From Billgrantia tianxiuensis (GTDB lineage: Bacteria > Pseudomonadota > Gammaproteobacteria > Pseudomonadales > Halomonadaceae), in the NCBI RefSeq assembly GCF_009834345.1, contig NZ_CP035042.1, positions 1,860,001 through 1,924,000 on the forward strand: 64,000 nt of DNA, given 5' to 3'. This document shows positions 34,195 through 43,262 of this stretch, piece by piece. The notes under the pieces are model-generated. The model made no database searches and was not told the DNA's origin. It worked only from the letters and a program-made list of their open reading frames with translations. Both the position numbers and the translations under genes were made by a program. Each line of letters opens with the position of its first letter. The stretch's first letter is position 1.

Positions 34195-34209
34195 TGAGAA
34201 TTGTTATTA
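34195..34209 (-). promoter_or_regulatory. Fur box before shiF-like gene
   Basis: TGAGAATTGTTATTA fits the 7-1-7 Fur pattern at 11 of 14 positions, 25 bp upstream of the start codon. Confidence 0.55.
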
Positions 34210-34273
34210 AATGAGTGATTGACGTCAAGCCGGAAAATGTATCGGCTTGTGAAAGGCGGATTGCTGCCAGATG

Positions 34274-34298
34274 TAAAAAAGCCCACCGCAGGGGTGGG
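34274..34298 (-). terminator. Rho-independent terminator after iutA
   Basis: On the minus strand: gcccacc, loop, ggtgggc, then a T6 run (34274-34279 on the + strand as A6). It lies 37 bp after the iutA stop and separates iutA from the shiF-iuc unit. Confidence 0.9.
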
Positions 34299-34334
34299 CA
34301 TAAGACGAACGAGTAGCATCGCGATGAAGGAGAA

Positions 34335-36446
34335 TCAGTAGTCCATCGACCAAGTCAGGCTGTAGGTACGCCCCCGTCCTTGGTAGTCATAGAGATACTC
34401 CGGACCATAGAAGGGTGAGTAGAACATTGCCGCACGCTGGCCCCAGACCGTGGAGTAGCTCTCGTCCAGCAGGTTTTGCACGCCAAGGCTGAACTTGCCG
34501 AAGTCGGTCTGCTGGCTTAGCGCCAGGTCCAGGGTGGTATTGCCATCGATCCTGCGCTCGGCATCATCCTTGAGGTCGAAGGTATGGTTGGCCTGCAACC
34601 GCGCCGAACGGACATGGTCTCGCCAGCCAACGAAGGCGGTAGCCGAGGAGAGCGAGGCGTAGCGGGCATCACGTTTTTCCCACCTGCCTTGGTCACTCTC
34701 TTGCTCGGAGCGCACCAGGTGGAGAGTGCCGCCGGCTTCGACGCCGCCTGAGAAGTAGTGGGTCAAGGCGCCCTCTAGGCCGTAGTCGCGCTTCCTGTCG
34801 TCGATCACGTCGACACTCAGGTCACCGCTGTTGACCTCCAGGGCTTTGTCGGACCAGGCATAGTAGGCTGCTGCCTGGGCCACCCAATCGCCGCCCAGGT
34901 AGCGCCAGCCGAGTTCGACCTGGTCGGTCTCGATGGCGGAGAGCGGGTTCTCGCCGACGCTGATCCCTGGTCGGCCGTAATATTTGGCAGGATCGGGAAG
35001 CTCGAATCCTTGACTGTAGCGCAGCCAGTTCTGATGGCCGTTGCCGAAGTCATAGAGTGCGCTGGCGTTGAGTAGGGTGGCCTCATAGTCGTTTTCGCCA
35101 CCGGGAATGCCATTGAAGTCGTCGACTTCGACGTCGGAGTGCTGTCGCCTGACACCGGCCGATAGCTTGAGGGCCTCTGTCACCTGCCAGTCCGCCTGGG
35201 CGAAGGCGGCGAGGCTGTCGACCCGGTAACCGGGATAGCGCGGTGCGATGCTGGCCTGTTCCTGTACCAGCCCGCCAGTGGCGTCGGTGACGGCCCGGTC
35301 GAAGCTCATCTGGCTGGCATCGAAGCTTTCACGGTCGAAATCCAGGCCGTAGGTGAGGCCGATGCGGTCAGTCAAGCGGGCGTCGAACAGCGCCTTGAGG
35401 CCGCTGAGTCGGGTGTTCTGCTTGGAGGCAGCGAAGTCATAGGCCTCGGGTGTCTGCCAGTTGGGTGTGGGGTAGGGGAAGGCCTGGAAGCTGGCCTCCT
35501 CCTCGCGGTGAAAGGCCTGCAGATAGAAGTTCTGCCCCAGCAGGTCACCATGGTGGTACTGCAGGTTGAGCATCCGACGATCGGTGGCCGGGTCGCGATC
35601 CGAGCGATAGCCACCGCGGATTTCGGCGTCGTTCAGATTCGGTGTGCCGGCATCCAGATTGGGAAAGTAGACCCCTCTATTACCTTCAAAGCGTGAGCGG
35701 TAGAGTTGGGCGCCGAGTTCCAGGGTCTGATTGTCGTCCAAATTGAAGCTCAGGTTGCCGAGCACGTCGATGCTGCGGTTGTCTTGCAAGTCGGTCTGAG
35801 CGAGATCGGGAAAGATCTCGTTACCGCGACCGTCGAACTGGCGACCATTATCCTGAAAGGCGGTTCCAAGATAGGCCTGCACTCGCTCGTTGCCACCGCT
35901 GATCGATTGGGAGATACGCTTGTCGAGGTCGTCGCCGTCATTGAAACCTGTGGTGATGCCGGCCTCGGTACGCCAGTCCGGTCCGCCGGCCCTGCCCTTG
36001 CGGGTGATGATGTTGATGATGCCGCCGGTGGCGCCGCCGCCATAAAGGCTGCTGGCTCCCGAGAGCACCTCGACGCGTTCGATGTTGAAGGGATCGATGG
36101 AATCGAACTGGCGGGACAGACCTCGGGAACTGTTCATCGACACGCCGTCGATCAATACCTGGACGGTGCGGCCACGCAGGTTCTGGCCATAGTTGGTGCG
36201 CCCTTGGGGGGCCATGTCCAGGCTGGGCACGAGCCTACCCAGAGCCGTCTTGAGATCAGCACCGGCTTCGATCTGTTGCTGTAGCTCCTCCTTTTCTATT
36301 ACCCACACTGCGCCAGGTATCTGGCTGATCTGGGTGGGGGTGCGCGATCCCACCACCACCATGGTTTCCTGATGTTCCTGAGCGTGACCGAGCGTCGATG
36401 CCGAGCCGACGATTACGGCGAAGCCGAGGGATATTGGTTTCTTCAT
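34335..36446 (-). CDS. iutA: Ferric aerobactin TonB-dependent receptor IutA
   Basis: A 703-residue outer-membrane receptor. It has a signal peptide MKKPISLGFAVIVGSASTLGHA, a TonB box ETMVVVG and the plug domain with RTNYGQNLRGR, VLIDGVSMNSSRG, SIDPFNIERVEVLSGASSLYGGGATGGIIN, followed by the beta barrel. The C-terminal SYSTVWGQRAAMFYSPFYGP and LYDYQGRGRTYSL match E. coli IutA closely and separate it from FhuA or FepA types. AAGGGA precedes the ATG at 36446, and a Fur box lies about 70 bp upstream. The receptor feeds FhuD-FhuB-FhuC encoded nearby. Confidence 0.94.
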   Translation of the reverse strand: MKKPISLGFAVIVGSASTLGHAQEHQETMVVVGSRTPTQISQIPGAVWVIEKEELQQQIEAGADLKTALGRLVPSLDMAPQGRTNYGQNLRGRTVQVLIDGVSMNSSRGLSRQFDSIDPFNIERVEVLSGASSLYGGGATGGIINIITRKGRAGGPDWRTEAGITTGFNDGDDLDKRISQSISGGNERVQAYLGTAFQDNGRQFDGRGNEIFPDLAQTDLQDNRSIDVLGNLSFNLDDNQTLELGAQLYRSRFEGNRGVYFPNLDAGTPNLNDAEIRGGYRSDRDPATDRRMLNLQYHHGDLLGQNFYLQAFHREEEASFQAFPYPTPNWQTPEAYDFAASKQNTRLSGLKALFDARLTDRIGLTYGLDFDRESFDASQMSFDRAVTDATGGLVQEQASIAPRYPGYRVDSLAAFAQADWQVTEALKLSAGVRRQHSDVEVDDFNGIPGGENDYEATLLNASALYDFGNGHQNWLRYSQGFELPDPAKYYGRPGISVGENPLSAIETDQVELGWRYLGGDWVAQAAAYYAWSDKALEVNSGDLSVDVIDDRKRDYGLEGALTHYFSGGVEAGGTLHLVRSEQESDQGRWEKRDARYASLSSATAFVGWRDHVRSARLQANHTFDLKDDAERRIDGNTTLDLALSQQTDFGKFSLGVQNLLDESYSTVWGQRAAMFYSPFYGPEYLYDYQGRGRTYSLTWSMDY

Positions 36447-36517
36447 TGGGGTCCCTTGCCTGGAAGTCTTCGATGATGCTTGCAAGAGGCGAGGATAGCA
36501 TTACAAAAAATAATATC

Positions 36518-36536
36518 AATGATAATTGTTCGTATT
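36518..36536 (-). promoter_or_regulatory. Fur box before iutA
   Basis: AATGATAATTGTTCGTATT has a perfect AATGATAAT half and matches about 14 of 18 scored positions. It lies between the fhuD stop and iutA, so iutA probably has its own iron-regulated promoter. Confidence 0.62.
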
Positions 36537-36564
36537 CATGCGTATGCTAATAGGTCTATTGCCG

Positions 36565-37443
36565 CTATCGGGAGCGCGACTGCAGCAGTGCGGGAACGAG
36601 AAGTTCGGCGAAGCGTTGCGCCGAGGGGAACGCACCGAAACTCCATGTCGGTGGCAGGGTGATCAGGCTGCCGTCGCGCACGCTGGGGTGATGTTGCCAG
36701 AGGGCGCTTTCGGCCAGTTTGGCCTCGACGCCGGTCGGATAGGGCTCCACTACCACGAGGCGGGCATCCAGTTCGAGCAGCGTTTCTATGCCCACCAGGG
36801 CAAATCCCCAGGCATTGGTCGACCCAGGCCAGGCGTTCTCGAGGCCCAGCCGATCCAGCACGGCCTGGAACAGACCGTTTTCGCCGAAGACGCGTACGTG
36901 CCGTTCGTCCATGAACTGGACGATCAGCAGTGGCGGCACTGTTTCCGGCAGTTGAGCTGCAAGCTCCGCCATGCGCGCTTCGGTGGAAGAGATCAGCGCT
37001 TCGGCCGACTCCCAGTCTCCATTCAGTTCGCCCAGCTCCCGGGTCAGGCCAAGTATCTGCTCCCAAGTGGCTTCTCCCGGCGTGTAGAGCGCCATGCTGT
37101 TTACGGTGCCAATGCGGCTCAGCCGAGGTGTCAAATGCGCGAACATGGGCGTGAGCAGGATGTGCTCCGGAGCCATGCGAGCCAGTAATTCGACGTTGGG
37201 CTGCGTACGCAGGCCGATATCGGTCACGCGGCTCGGCAGTCTCGGCTCACCGACCCAGCTGTGGTAATCACTGACTTGGGCGACCGCATCGGGCGGGTCG
37301 CCCAGGGCGACCAGTGTCTCGGCCAGGGTCCAGTCGAGCGTCGCCAGACCGGCTGTATCACTGGCCAAGGCCGGCGTGGCAATCAGCCATAGCCAACCAA
37401 GAGCCCGGGTCAGGAGCCGGAATGAGAAGAGCAATGTGGCCAT
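36565..37443 (-). CDS. fhuD: Periplasmic hydroxamate siderophore-binding protein FhuD
   Basis: A 292-residue class III binding protein that delivers ferric hydroxamates to FhuB. A Sec signal peptide ends near TPALAS, without a lipobox. Shared with E. coli FhuD: LDWTLAETLVALGDPP, the YHSWVGEPRLPSRVTDIGLRTQPN binding segment, FMDERHVRVFGENGLFQ, LGLENAWPGSTNAWG and the C-terminal WSFGAFPSAQRF. Length and order fit. AAAGGAAG lies upstream of the ATG at 37443. It is divergent from a FhuA-like receptor, sharing two Fur boxes. Confidence 0.9.
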   Translation of the reverse strand: MATLLFSFRLLTRALGWLWLIATPALASDTAGLATLDWTLAETLVALGDPPDAVAQVSDYHSWVGEPRLPSRVTDIGLRTQPNVELLARMAPEHILLTPMFAHLTPRLSRIGTVNSMALYTPGEATWEQILGLTRELGELNGDWESAEALISSTEARMAELAAQLPETVPPLLIVQFMDERHVRVFGENGLFQAVLDRLGLENAWPGSTNAWGFALVGIETLLELDARLVVVEPYPTGVEAKLAESALWQHHPSVRDGSLITLPPTWSFGAFPSAQRFAELLVPALLQSRSR

Positions 37444-37515
37444 GAAGAGAATTGGCTTCCTTTGAGGCTATCGAGTCGCCTGGAGGCGACGATGGAATTT
37501 ACTTTTTGATCACGT

Positions 37516-37579
37516 AACGATAATGGTTTGCATTTTATTTATCAAATGATAAGCATACCGTATGATGCAAATTATCATT
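37516..37579. promoter_or_regulatory. Two Fur boxes in the fhuD / fhuA-like divergent promoter
   Basis: Site 1, AACGATAATGGTTTGCATT (37516-37534), and site 2, ending AAATTATCATT (37561-37579), each match the 19-bp Fur palindrome at 14 of 18 scored positions. The AT-rich stretch between them (ttatcaaatgataagc) has further half-sites. One array could repress both directions. Confidence 0.68.
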
Positions 37580-37655
37580 CGATACTGATTGTTATCGAAT
37601 GGTGTGCGCGCATCACTGCTTGCTCTCACTCTCTATAGCCCAGAGGTCACTTACC

Positions 37656-39746
37656 ATGTCTCATGCCCATCCTCCTTCTCAGCCGAACGCACTGGCTCGG
37701 GCGATACGCCTTGCCCTTGGCCTTACGCTAGGGGGCGCGCTGTTCGGAGCAACACCGCAGGCGCTTGCCGAGGAAACTCTCGAGGCAGAGACACTGGTGG
37801 TGGTGGGCACGGCGCTGAAGACCGAGACGCCGGCGTTGGAAACGCCACGGTCCGTTTCGCTGGTGACGGAGGAGGAGCTAGAGACCCGTGCCGTCACGAA
37901 GTACGACGAAGCCTTGCGCTATCGCAGCGGCGTGTTGGCTGGCCACTACGGTCGCGACACCAAGGCCGACTGGTTCTTCCTGCGTGGCTTCAGTGGCGAG
38001 AACTCCACCTACCAGGATGGCCTGCGCCTCTTTCGTGAAGGGGGCTATTTCTGGTGGCAGACCGAGCCCTTCGGCTTGGAGCGAATCGAGGTGCTCAAGG
38101 GGCCGGCCTCCATTCTCTATGGTGAGGCACCCCCGGGCGGGGTGATCAATGCCATCAGCAAGCGACCCACCGAGCAGGCTCGTGGCCTGTTGTCGCTGCA
38201 GGGGGGCAACAAGGGGCATCGCCAGCTGGGCATCGACAGTTCGGGGCCGGTGGGCGAGCGCGACGACGTGCGCTACCGCATGGTCGGGCTGTTCCGAGAG
38301 GGGGGCGGCGACATCGACGGAACCGACAACCAGCGGGTCTACCTCGCGCCCAGTCTCGAGGTCGACCTGAGCGACAGGACATCGATCACACTTCTCGGCA
38401 GCTACATGCGCGACCATGGTACGCCCACCAACGGCTTCTATCTGCCTTATGGGACGCTAGAAAACACCCCGTTCGGTCGCGTCCCGCGAGGCACCAATCT
38501 GGGCGAGCCAGGCTACGATCGTCGTGAGGTGACCCAGCTATCGCTGGGGTACGAACTCGAGCACGGAGTCAGCGATACCTGGCGTTTCCAGCAGAACCTG
38601 CGCTACAGCGAGTTCGACATGCTGTTGCGAGGGGCCTACCTGTTCTGGATGCTGGACGACAGGCAGGCGGCGCGTGGTCTGACCTATCGGGACGGTAGCT
38701 ACGATGCCTTCACCGTCGACAACCGGATGGTGGGCAACTGGTACACCGAGAGCACCGAAAATACGCTACTGGTGGGGCTCGACTATCAGAAATTCGATGT
38801 GGAATACGGCAATGGCGACAACTTTGCTTTCGACCCGATCGATATCTTTGACCCTCGACACGGCAACTTTACCCCCGCGAGAATTCACACTCGGCACGAG
38901 GAGGGCAAGGAGCAACTCGGCCTCTACGTGCAGAACCAGCTGACATTGCAGGATCGCTGGATCCTTCTGGCCGGGCTGCGCCGCGATAGCGTCGACGTGA
39001 CCAATCGTGAAGAAGGCCGTGCCGATCAGGATTTCAGTGACTCCCAGCTCTCCTTTACGGGCGGTGTCATGTATCTGGGTGACCATGGCCTGTCACCCTA
39101 CCTGAGCTATAGCGAATCCTTCAGTCCTCTGGTCGGCAGCGATCCGGATGGCAATGCCTACGTGCCCAGTGAGGGTGAGCAGTGGGAGCTGGGTGTGAAG
39201 TACGCGCCGCACTGGCTCGACGGCTACGTCAATGCCGCTGTGTTCGACCTCAAGGAGAGCAACACCCTCTACACCAGCGGGGAGGCCAGTAATAGGCAGG
39301 GTGGAAGGCGCCATTCCCGTGGCTTCGAACTCGAGGGTGTCGGCTATCTGACCGATCAACTGCAGCTTGTCGCTGCCTACACGTATACCGATACACGCGT
39401 CGATATCAGTCCTCAGGCGACCAACTTGCGTGCAGGCTTGATTCCACGCCACCAGGCTTCGCTCTGGCTCGACTATGGCTTCGATTCGGGACTGCTGGCA
39501 GGTCTGAGCGTCGGCGGTGGGGTGCGCTACGTGAGCGACAGCGTCGACCTGCCGCAATACAGCGACACCGAAGTTCCGTCCTACACGCTTTATGATGCCA
39601 AGGTGAGCTACGACCTCGATGAGAGCTGGACCGCTCAGCTCAACGTCAACAACCTCACCAACGAAGAGTACGTCAGCGGCTGCGACTACTGGTGCTTCTA
39701 CGGCGAATCGCGCAGCGTGATCGGCAGCCTCAGCTATCGCTGGTAA
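37656..39746 (+). CDS. TonB-dependent ferric hydroxamate receptor, FhuA family
   Basis: A 696-residue outer-membrane receptor. The signal peptide ends QALA before EETLEAE; the TonB box is ETLVVVG. The plug has FFLRGFSGENSTYQDGLRL, GLERIEVLKGPASILYGEAPPGGVIN, and the barrel ends with LTNEEYVSGCDYWCFYGESRS, the Cys-containing signature typical of FhuA/ferrichrome-type receptors. The ligand (ferrichrome, coprogen or another hydroxamate) is not known. ATG at 37656 with GAGGT upstream. Divergent from fhuD, whose product would accept the same class of ligand. Confidence 0.85.
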   Translation: MSHAHPPSQPNALARAIRLALGLTLGGALFGATPQALAEETLEAETLVVVGTALKTETPALETPRSVSLVTEEELETRAVTKYDEALRYRSGVLAGHYGRDTKADWFFLRGFSGENSTYQDGLRLFREGGYFWWQTEPFGLERIEVLKGPASILYGEAPPGGVINAISKRPTEQARGLLSLQGGNKGHRQLGIDSSGPVGERDDVRYRMVGLFREGGGDIDGTDNQRVYLAPSLEVDLSDRTSITLLGSYMRDHGTPTNGFYLPYGTLENTPFGRVPRGTNLGEPGYDRREVTQLSLGYELEHGVSDTWRFQQNLRYSEFDMLLRGAYLFWMLDDRQAARGLTYRDGSYDAFTVDNRMVGNWYTESTENTLLVGLDYQKFDVEYGNGDNFAFDPIDIFDPRHGNFTPARIHTRHEEGKEQLGLYVQNQLTLQDRWILLAGLRRDSVDVTNREEGRADQDFSDSQLSFTGGVMYLGDHGLSPYLSYSESFSPLVGSDPDGNAYVPSEGEQWELGVKYAPHWLDGYVNAAVFDLKESNTLYTSGEASNRQGGRRHSRGFELEGVGYLTDQLQLVAAYTYTDTRVDISPQATNLRAGLIPRHQASLWLDYGFDSGLLAGLSVGGGVRYVSDSVDLPQYSDTEVPSYTLYDAKVSYDLDESWTAQLNVNNLTNEEYVSGCDYWCFYGESRSVIGSLSYRW

Positions 39747-39765
39747 TTCGTCAGGGTGTTAAGCA

Positions 39766-39793
39766 AGACACCCGGCCGCTGGGCCGGGTGTCT
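39766..39793. terminator. Terminator between convergent FhuA-like genes
   Basis: A 12-bp perfect stem (agacacccggcc / ggccgggtgtct) with GCTG loop, 20 bp after the plus-strand receptor and 27 bp before the end of the minus-strand one. Confidence 0.85.
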
Positions 39794-39820
39794 GCGTTTG
39801 GCTTAGGCTTCGTCAAGACG

Positions 39821-41922
39821 TCAAAAAGCGTAACTCAGCGTGCCGAGCACACCGCGTTCAGCGCCGAAGTAGCAGAACTCGAGGGAGTTGCACGAAGCGA
39901 CGTACTCTTCGTCGGTGAGATTGGTGACGTTGAGGCGCGCGCTCATGCCGTCGAGGCCTAGCCGGCCGAGGTCGTAGCCCAGGGTGGCGTCGACCAGGGT
40001 ATACGCCGGCACCTCGGCGGTGTTGGCCCGGTCGGCCTGGATGTCGGCGTAGTAGCGTATCCCCAGTCCCGCATCGAGCCCGGCCAGCGCACCGTTCTGA
40101 AAGGCATAATGCCCCACAGGCTGGCCTGGTGACGTGGTGCATAGATGGCGCGGTTGCCCTGGTTGCCGTCGTCACTGCGCTTGTAGGTGATGTCGGTATA
40201 GCTATACGCCGCCTGCAGTCTCAGGCTGTCGGTCAGGTGGGTGTACGCCTCGAGCTCGAGCCCCTTGGATTCGATCTCGCCCACGGCGCGATAGGGGTCG
40301 GTAGGCTGTTCCTTGGTCGCCACGTTCTCCTGGTTGATCTGGAACAGCGCCGCGCTGTAGCGATCCCGGGTTCCCGCCGGCTGATACTTCAGGCCGGTCT
40401 CGATCTGCCTGCCCTCCATCGGGGGGAGCAAGTCGCCCTCGGCATCAACGAAGCTGGTCGGCGTGAAGGCGGTAGAGTAGCTGACGTAGGGAGCGACGCC
40501 GTTGTCGAACAGGTAGAGCAGGCCGGCGCGGCCGCTGAGCTGGGTGTCGTCGAGTTCGCTGGTGTCGCCGCTGTCCCGGTTGGTGTTGGCGATATCGACC
40601 CAGTCGTAGCGTCCGCCCAGCGTCAGCCGCCAGTTGCCCAAGGCCATCTGGTCCTGCAGGTAGATGCCGGTCTGGCGGAGTTCGTGGTCCTCACGCAGGG
40701 GAGCGAACATGGCGGTCGGTCCGGCGCCGTATTGCGGGTCGAAGGCATCGATGTTGGGGAACATGCCGGAGGGCCACTCGACGCGATTGTCGCGCCGTTG
40801 ATAGTCGGCGCCAACCAGCACGGTATGGTCGATGAAGCCGGTGGACAGGCTGGCTTCGAGCTGGTTGTCGAGGGTCCAGGCTTCCAGGGACTCGTCGGAA
40901 CCCGAATAGTAGCGGATCAGCTCGCTGTCGCTGCCGGGAGCCCAGCCGTAGGCATAGACCTGATTGAGCGTCACGTCTGCGTTGAGGTAATTCAGCCGCT
41001 GACGCCCTGTCCAGGCCTCGTTGAAGCGGTGCTCGAGTTCGTAGCCCAGCAGTCGCTGGGTGCGCTGGTACTTGTCGTACTCGTCTTCGCCCTCGAAGAA
41101 ACTATTGGATATGCGTCGGCTGCCGCGATCCACCGCGGTGCCCTCATAGGGCAGGCCGGCATGATAGCCTCCCTCGGGATCCTGCTGCAGGTAGGCCTTG
41201 AGCGTCAGGCTGGTAGCGTCGTTGAGGTCCCAGGTCAGGGAGGGGGAGATGGCATAGCGCTCCTCTTCCACTGGGCCGAACTGGGTGTCGGCGGCCCTGG
41301 CCAGGCCGACGAGTCGGTAGGCGACGCGCTGCTGCTCGCCCAGTGGTCCCGTCAGGTCGAAGGCGACACTGCGCTGGGCGTTGTTGCCCGCGGAGAGGCG
41401 TAGTTCGCCGCCTTGCTGGAACTGTGGGCGCTTGCTGGTGAGGGCGACGACGCCGCCCGGCGAAGCCTGGCCATAGAGTACCGATGCCGGCCCGCGCACC
41501 ACCTCGATGCTGTCGAGAAACCATGGATCGATGGTCATCGAGCTATGCGAGTTGGTATCCCCCATCAGCTTTAGGCCATCGAGGAAGGTATTGCTGAGGC
41601 TGCCGTCGGAGAAGCCGCGCAGCACCAGGTAGTCGAAGCGGTTGGAGGCGCCGATCTGGTTGGTGAAGACGCCTGGAGTGTAGTCCAGGGCGCGCTGCAC
41701 GGTTTGGGCGCCGCGGCTTTCCCACTCTTCGCGCTCGATGGTGGAAGTCGACTGTGGCGTTTCGACGAACGGCGTCTCGGTCTTGGTCGCGGCCTGCCCG
41801 GTAATGGTCAGCGCCTCCAGGGTCTCGGCCGGTGTCTCGGCGGACTGTTGTGCCTGGGTCTGGATGGCAACGAGGGCAGACACGAGAGAGATGCTCAGTG
41901 CCAGTGGGCGGGGTGTCGGCAT
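39821..41922 (-). CDS. TonB-dependent siderophore receptor, FhuA family (one frameshift)
   Basis: A second FhuA-like receptor of 700 residues after correction. Signal peptide MPTPRPLALSISLVSALVAIQTQA; TonB box EALTITG; plug blocks YLVLRGFSDGSLSNTFLDGL and SIEVVRGPASVLYGQASPGGVV. The frame breaks near the C-terminus at the C-run 40112-40115: APRHQASLWG should continue HYAFQNGALAGLDAGLGIRY, read one base over, and end YVASCNSLEFCYFGAERGVLGTLSYAF. The ligand is unknown. AGAGGAA precedes the ATG. A weak Fur box lies upstream, then an AraC-type regulator on the same strand. Confidence 0.84.
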
Positions 41923-41955
41923 GGTGGTTCCTCTGCGGAATGTTATCTCATCGGT

Positions 41956-41974
41956 AATGAGAATTATTCCTTGT
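41956..41974 (-). promoter_or_regulatory. Weak Fur box before the second FhuA-like receptor
   Basis: AATGAGAATTATTCCTTGT: good left half (8 of 9), poor right half. It lies 34 bp upstream of the receptor start, between it and the AraC-type regulator. Confidence 0.4.
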
Positions 41975-42024
41975 CCTGGATGTCGCCGTCCTCTGCCGTG
42001 CGCTCAGTTTTCTCTGCGCGGCGC

Positions 42025-42960
42025 TCAGCCTGCACCGCGCAGAGAACTTGGCGGATAACCGTAGCGCTGGCGGAAGGCTGTGGTGAAATTGTTGGCATGC
42101 CGATAGCCGGCGCACTGGGCGGCGCGCTCGATACCGTGGCCTTGCAGCAATAGTTCGCGGGCGAGTTCGAGACGCCGTTCGCGCAGAAAATCGAAGACGG
42201 AGCAGCCATATGCCGCCTGGAACTTGCGGCGCAGGGTGGCGGGGCTCATGGCGGCCTGTTCGGCCAGCGCTGACAGGCTATGCGAGCGTGCCGGGCAGCT
42301 TTGCAACTGTTCGCGGACACGCTCCAGGCGCTGCCACTCCCCGGGAGAAAGCCGGGCGGAGGATACGTCCAGCTCTGTTGGCAGGCCATGAGCCAACAGC
42401 TGAAGCGCCAGCCCTTCCCATTGCAGACGCGATGCCATACCGTCCAGAGGGGAATTCAGGGCCTGGTCGATCAACTGCTGCAAGCCGGAGGGCAACGTCC
42501 AGGCATGTAGGCTCGAGCCTGGCCGTGACGGTTTGCCGCCCAGCGTAGCGGCCAGGCGCGGTGCGTCCAGAGCCAGGGTTAGGGCGCGTATGCGCTGGCC
42601 GGGAAGCTGCATGGCCTGCAGACCCTGGTGCTCGTCCAGCCGCACACTCAGCGCCATGCCGGAGGTGAATGCAAGGCGTTTCTCGCCCAGACCGATCTGC
42701 GCGCGCCCCTCCAGCATGACGATGATCGACAGCGGGGCAGGGCGGTGCGAGCAAGAGTCGTAGCGCTGCAGCACCTCGATGTCCGAAGCGATCAACTGCA
42801 TGCCGGCCGCCGGGGCAAGCTCGAGGATGTGTCCGCGAAGTACGGCCTGCCCAGCCGCTGCTGGTGGCTGCGTGGGAAAGCGGTAGTCGATACCGTAGCG
42901 TTCCCCGTAGGTCCGCAGGTCGCGGGAGGTATGCTGGCAGACGGCGGTGGACAACGTCAT
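42025..42960 (-). CDS. AraC-family regulator, PchR/AlcR-like
   Basis: A 311-residue regulator. The C-terminal third has two helix-turn-helix motifs: LSALAEQAAMSPATLRRKFQ and IERAAQCAGYRHANNFTTAFRQRYGYPPS. The N-terminal part, with LSIIVMLEGRAQIGLGEKRLAFTSG, resembles the sensor half of PchR-type regulators, which activate siderophore genes when ferric siderophore is present. Its targets are inferred to be the neighbouring receptors or the iuc genes. GGAG seven bases before the ATG at 42960 decides the start over three upstream in-frame starts. Divergent from the TonB operon; two Fur boxes in the gap. Confidence 0.82.
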   Translation of the reverse strand: MTLSTAVCQHTSRDLRTYGERYGIDYRFPTQPPAAAGQAVLRGHILELAPAAGMQLIASDIEVLQRYDSCSHRPAPLSIIVMLEGRAQIGLGEKRLAFTSGMALSVRLDEHQGLQAMQLPGQRIRALTLALDAPRLAATLGGKPSRPGSSLHAWTLPSGLQQLIDQALNSPLDGMASRLQWEGLALQLLAHGLPTELDVSSARLSPGEWQRLERVREQLQSCPARSHSLSALAEQAAMSPATLRRKFQAAYGCSVFDFLRERRLELARELLLQGHGIERAAQCAGYRHANNFTTAFRQRYGYPPSSLRGAG

Positions 42961-43262
42961 GCCATCGCTCCGCATGTGGTGCAGAGAATAGCCGGGCGGT
43001 TGCCATGGCAAGCCGAGGCAGCGATAGCGGCATGAGTATGCAATGGCATGGGAGCGACAGTGCCAATCTTGATGTGGGCGATGAGGGCAGTATAACGTTT
43101 GTGCTTACAATCTCAATGATAAGGATTGTGATTATGATTTGTCTCTAGAGGTTGGCGGTACGCCGATTTCATTGATAACGGTTATCATTTATGGCATCGT
43201 CTTGCCCTGTCCGCATGGGCGGCACCATCTGTTCATTGAGTGTTTCTGCCAGGAGTCCGCAC
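42961..43262. promoter_or_regulatory. Divergent control region of the AraC regulator and TonB operon, two Fur boxes
   Basis: A 302-bp gap. AATGATAAGGATTGTGATT at 43115-43133 matches the Fur palindrome at 15 of 18 scored positions. TGATAACGGTTATCA at 43173-43187 is a perfect 7-1-7 inverted repeat differing from consensus at two symmetrical bases, the best site in the window. AGGAG at 43251-43255 is the ribosome site of the first gene of the TonB operon. No other gene was seen. Confidence 0.72.
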
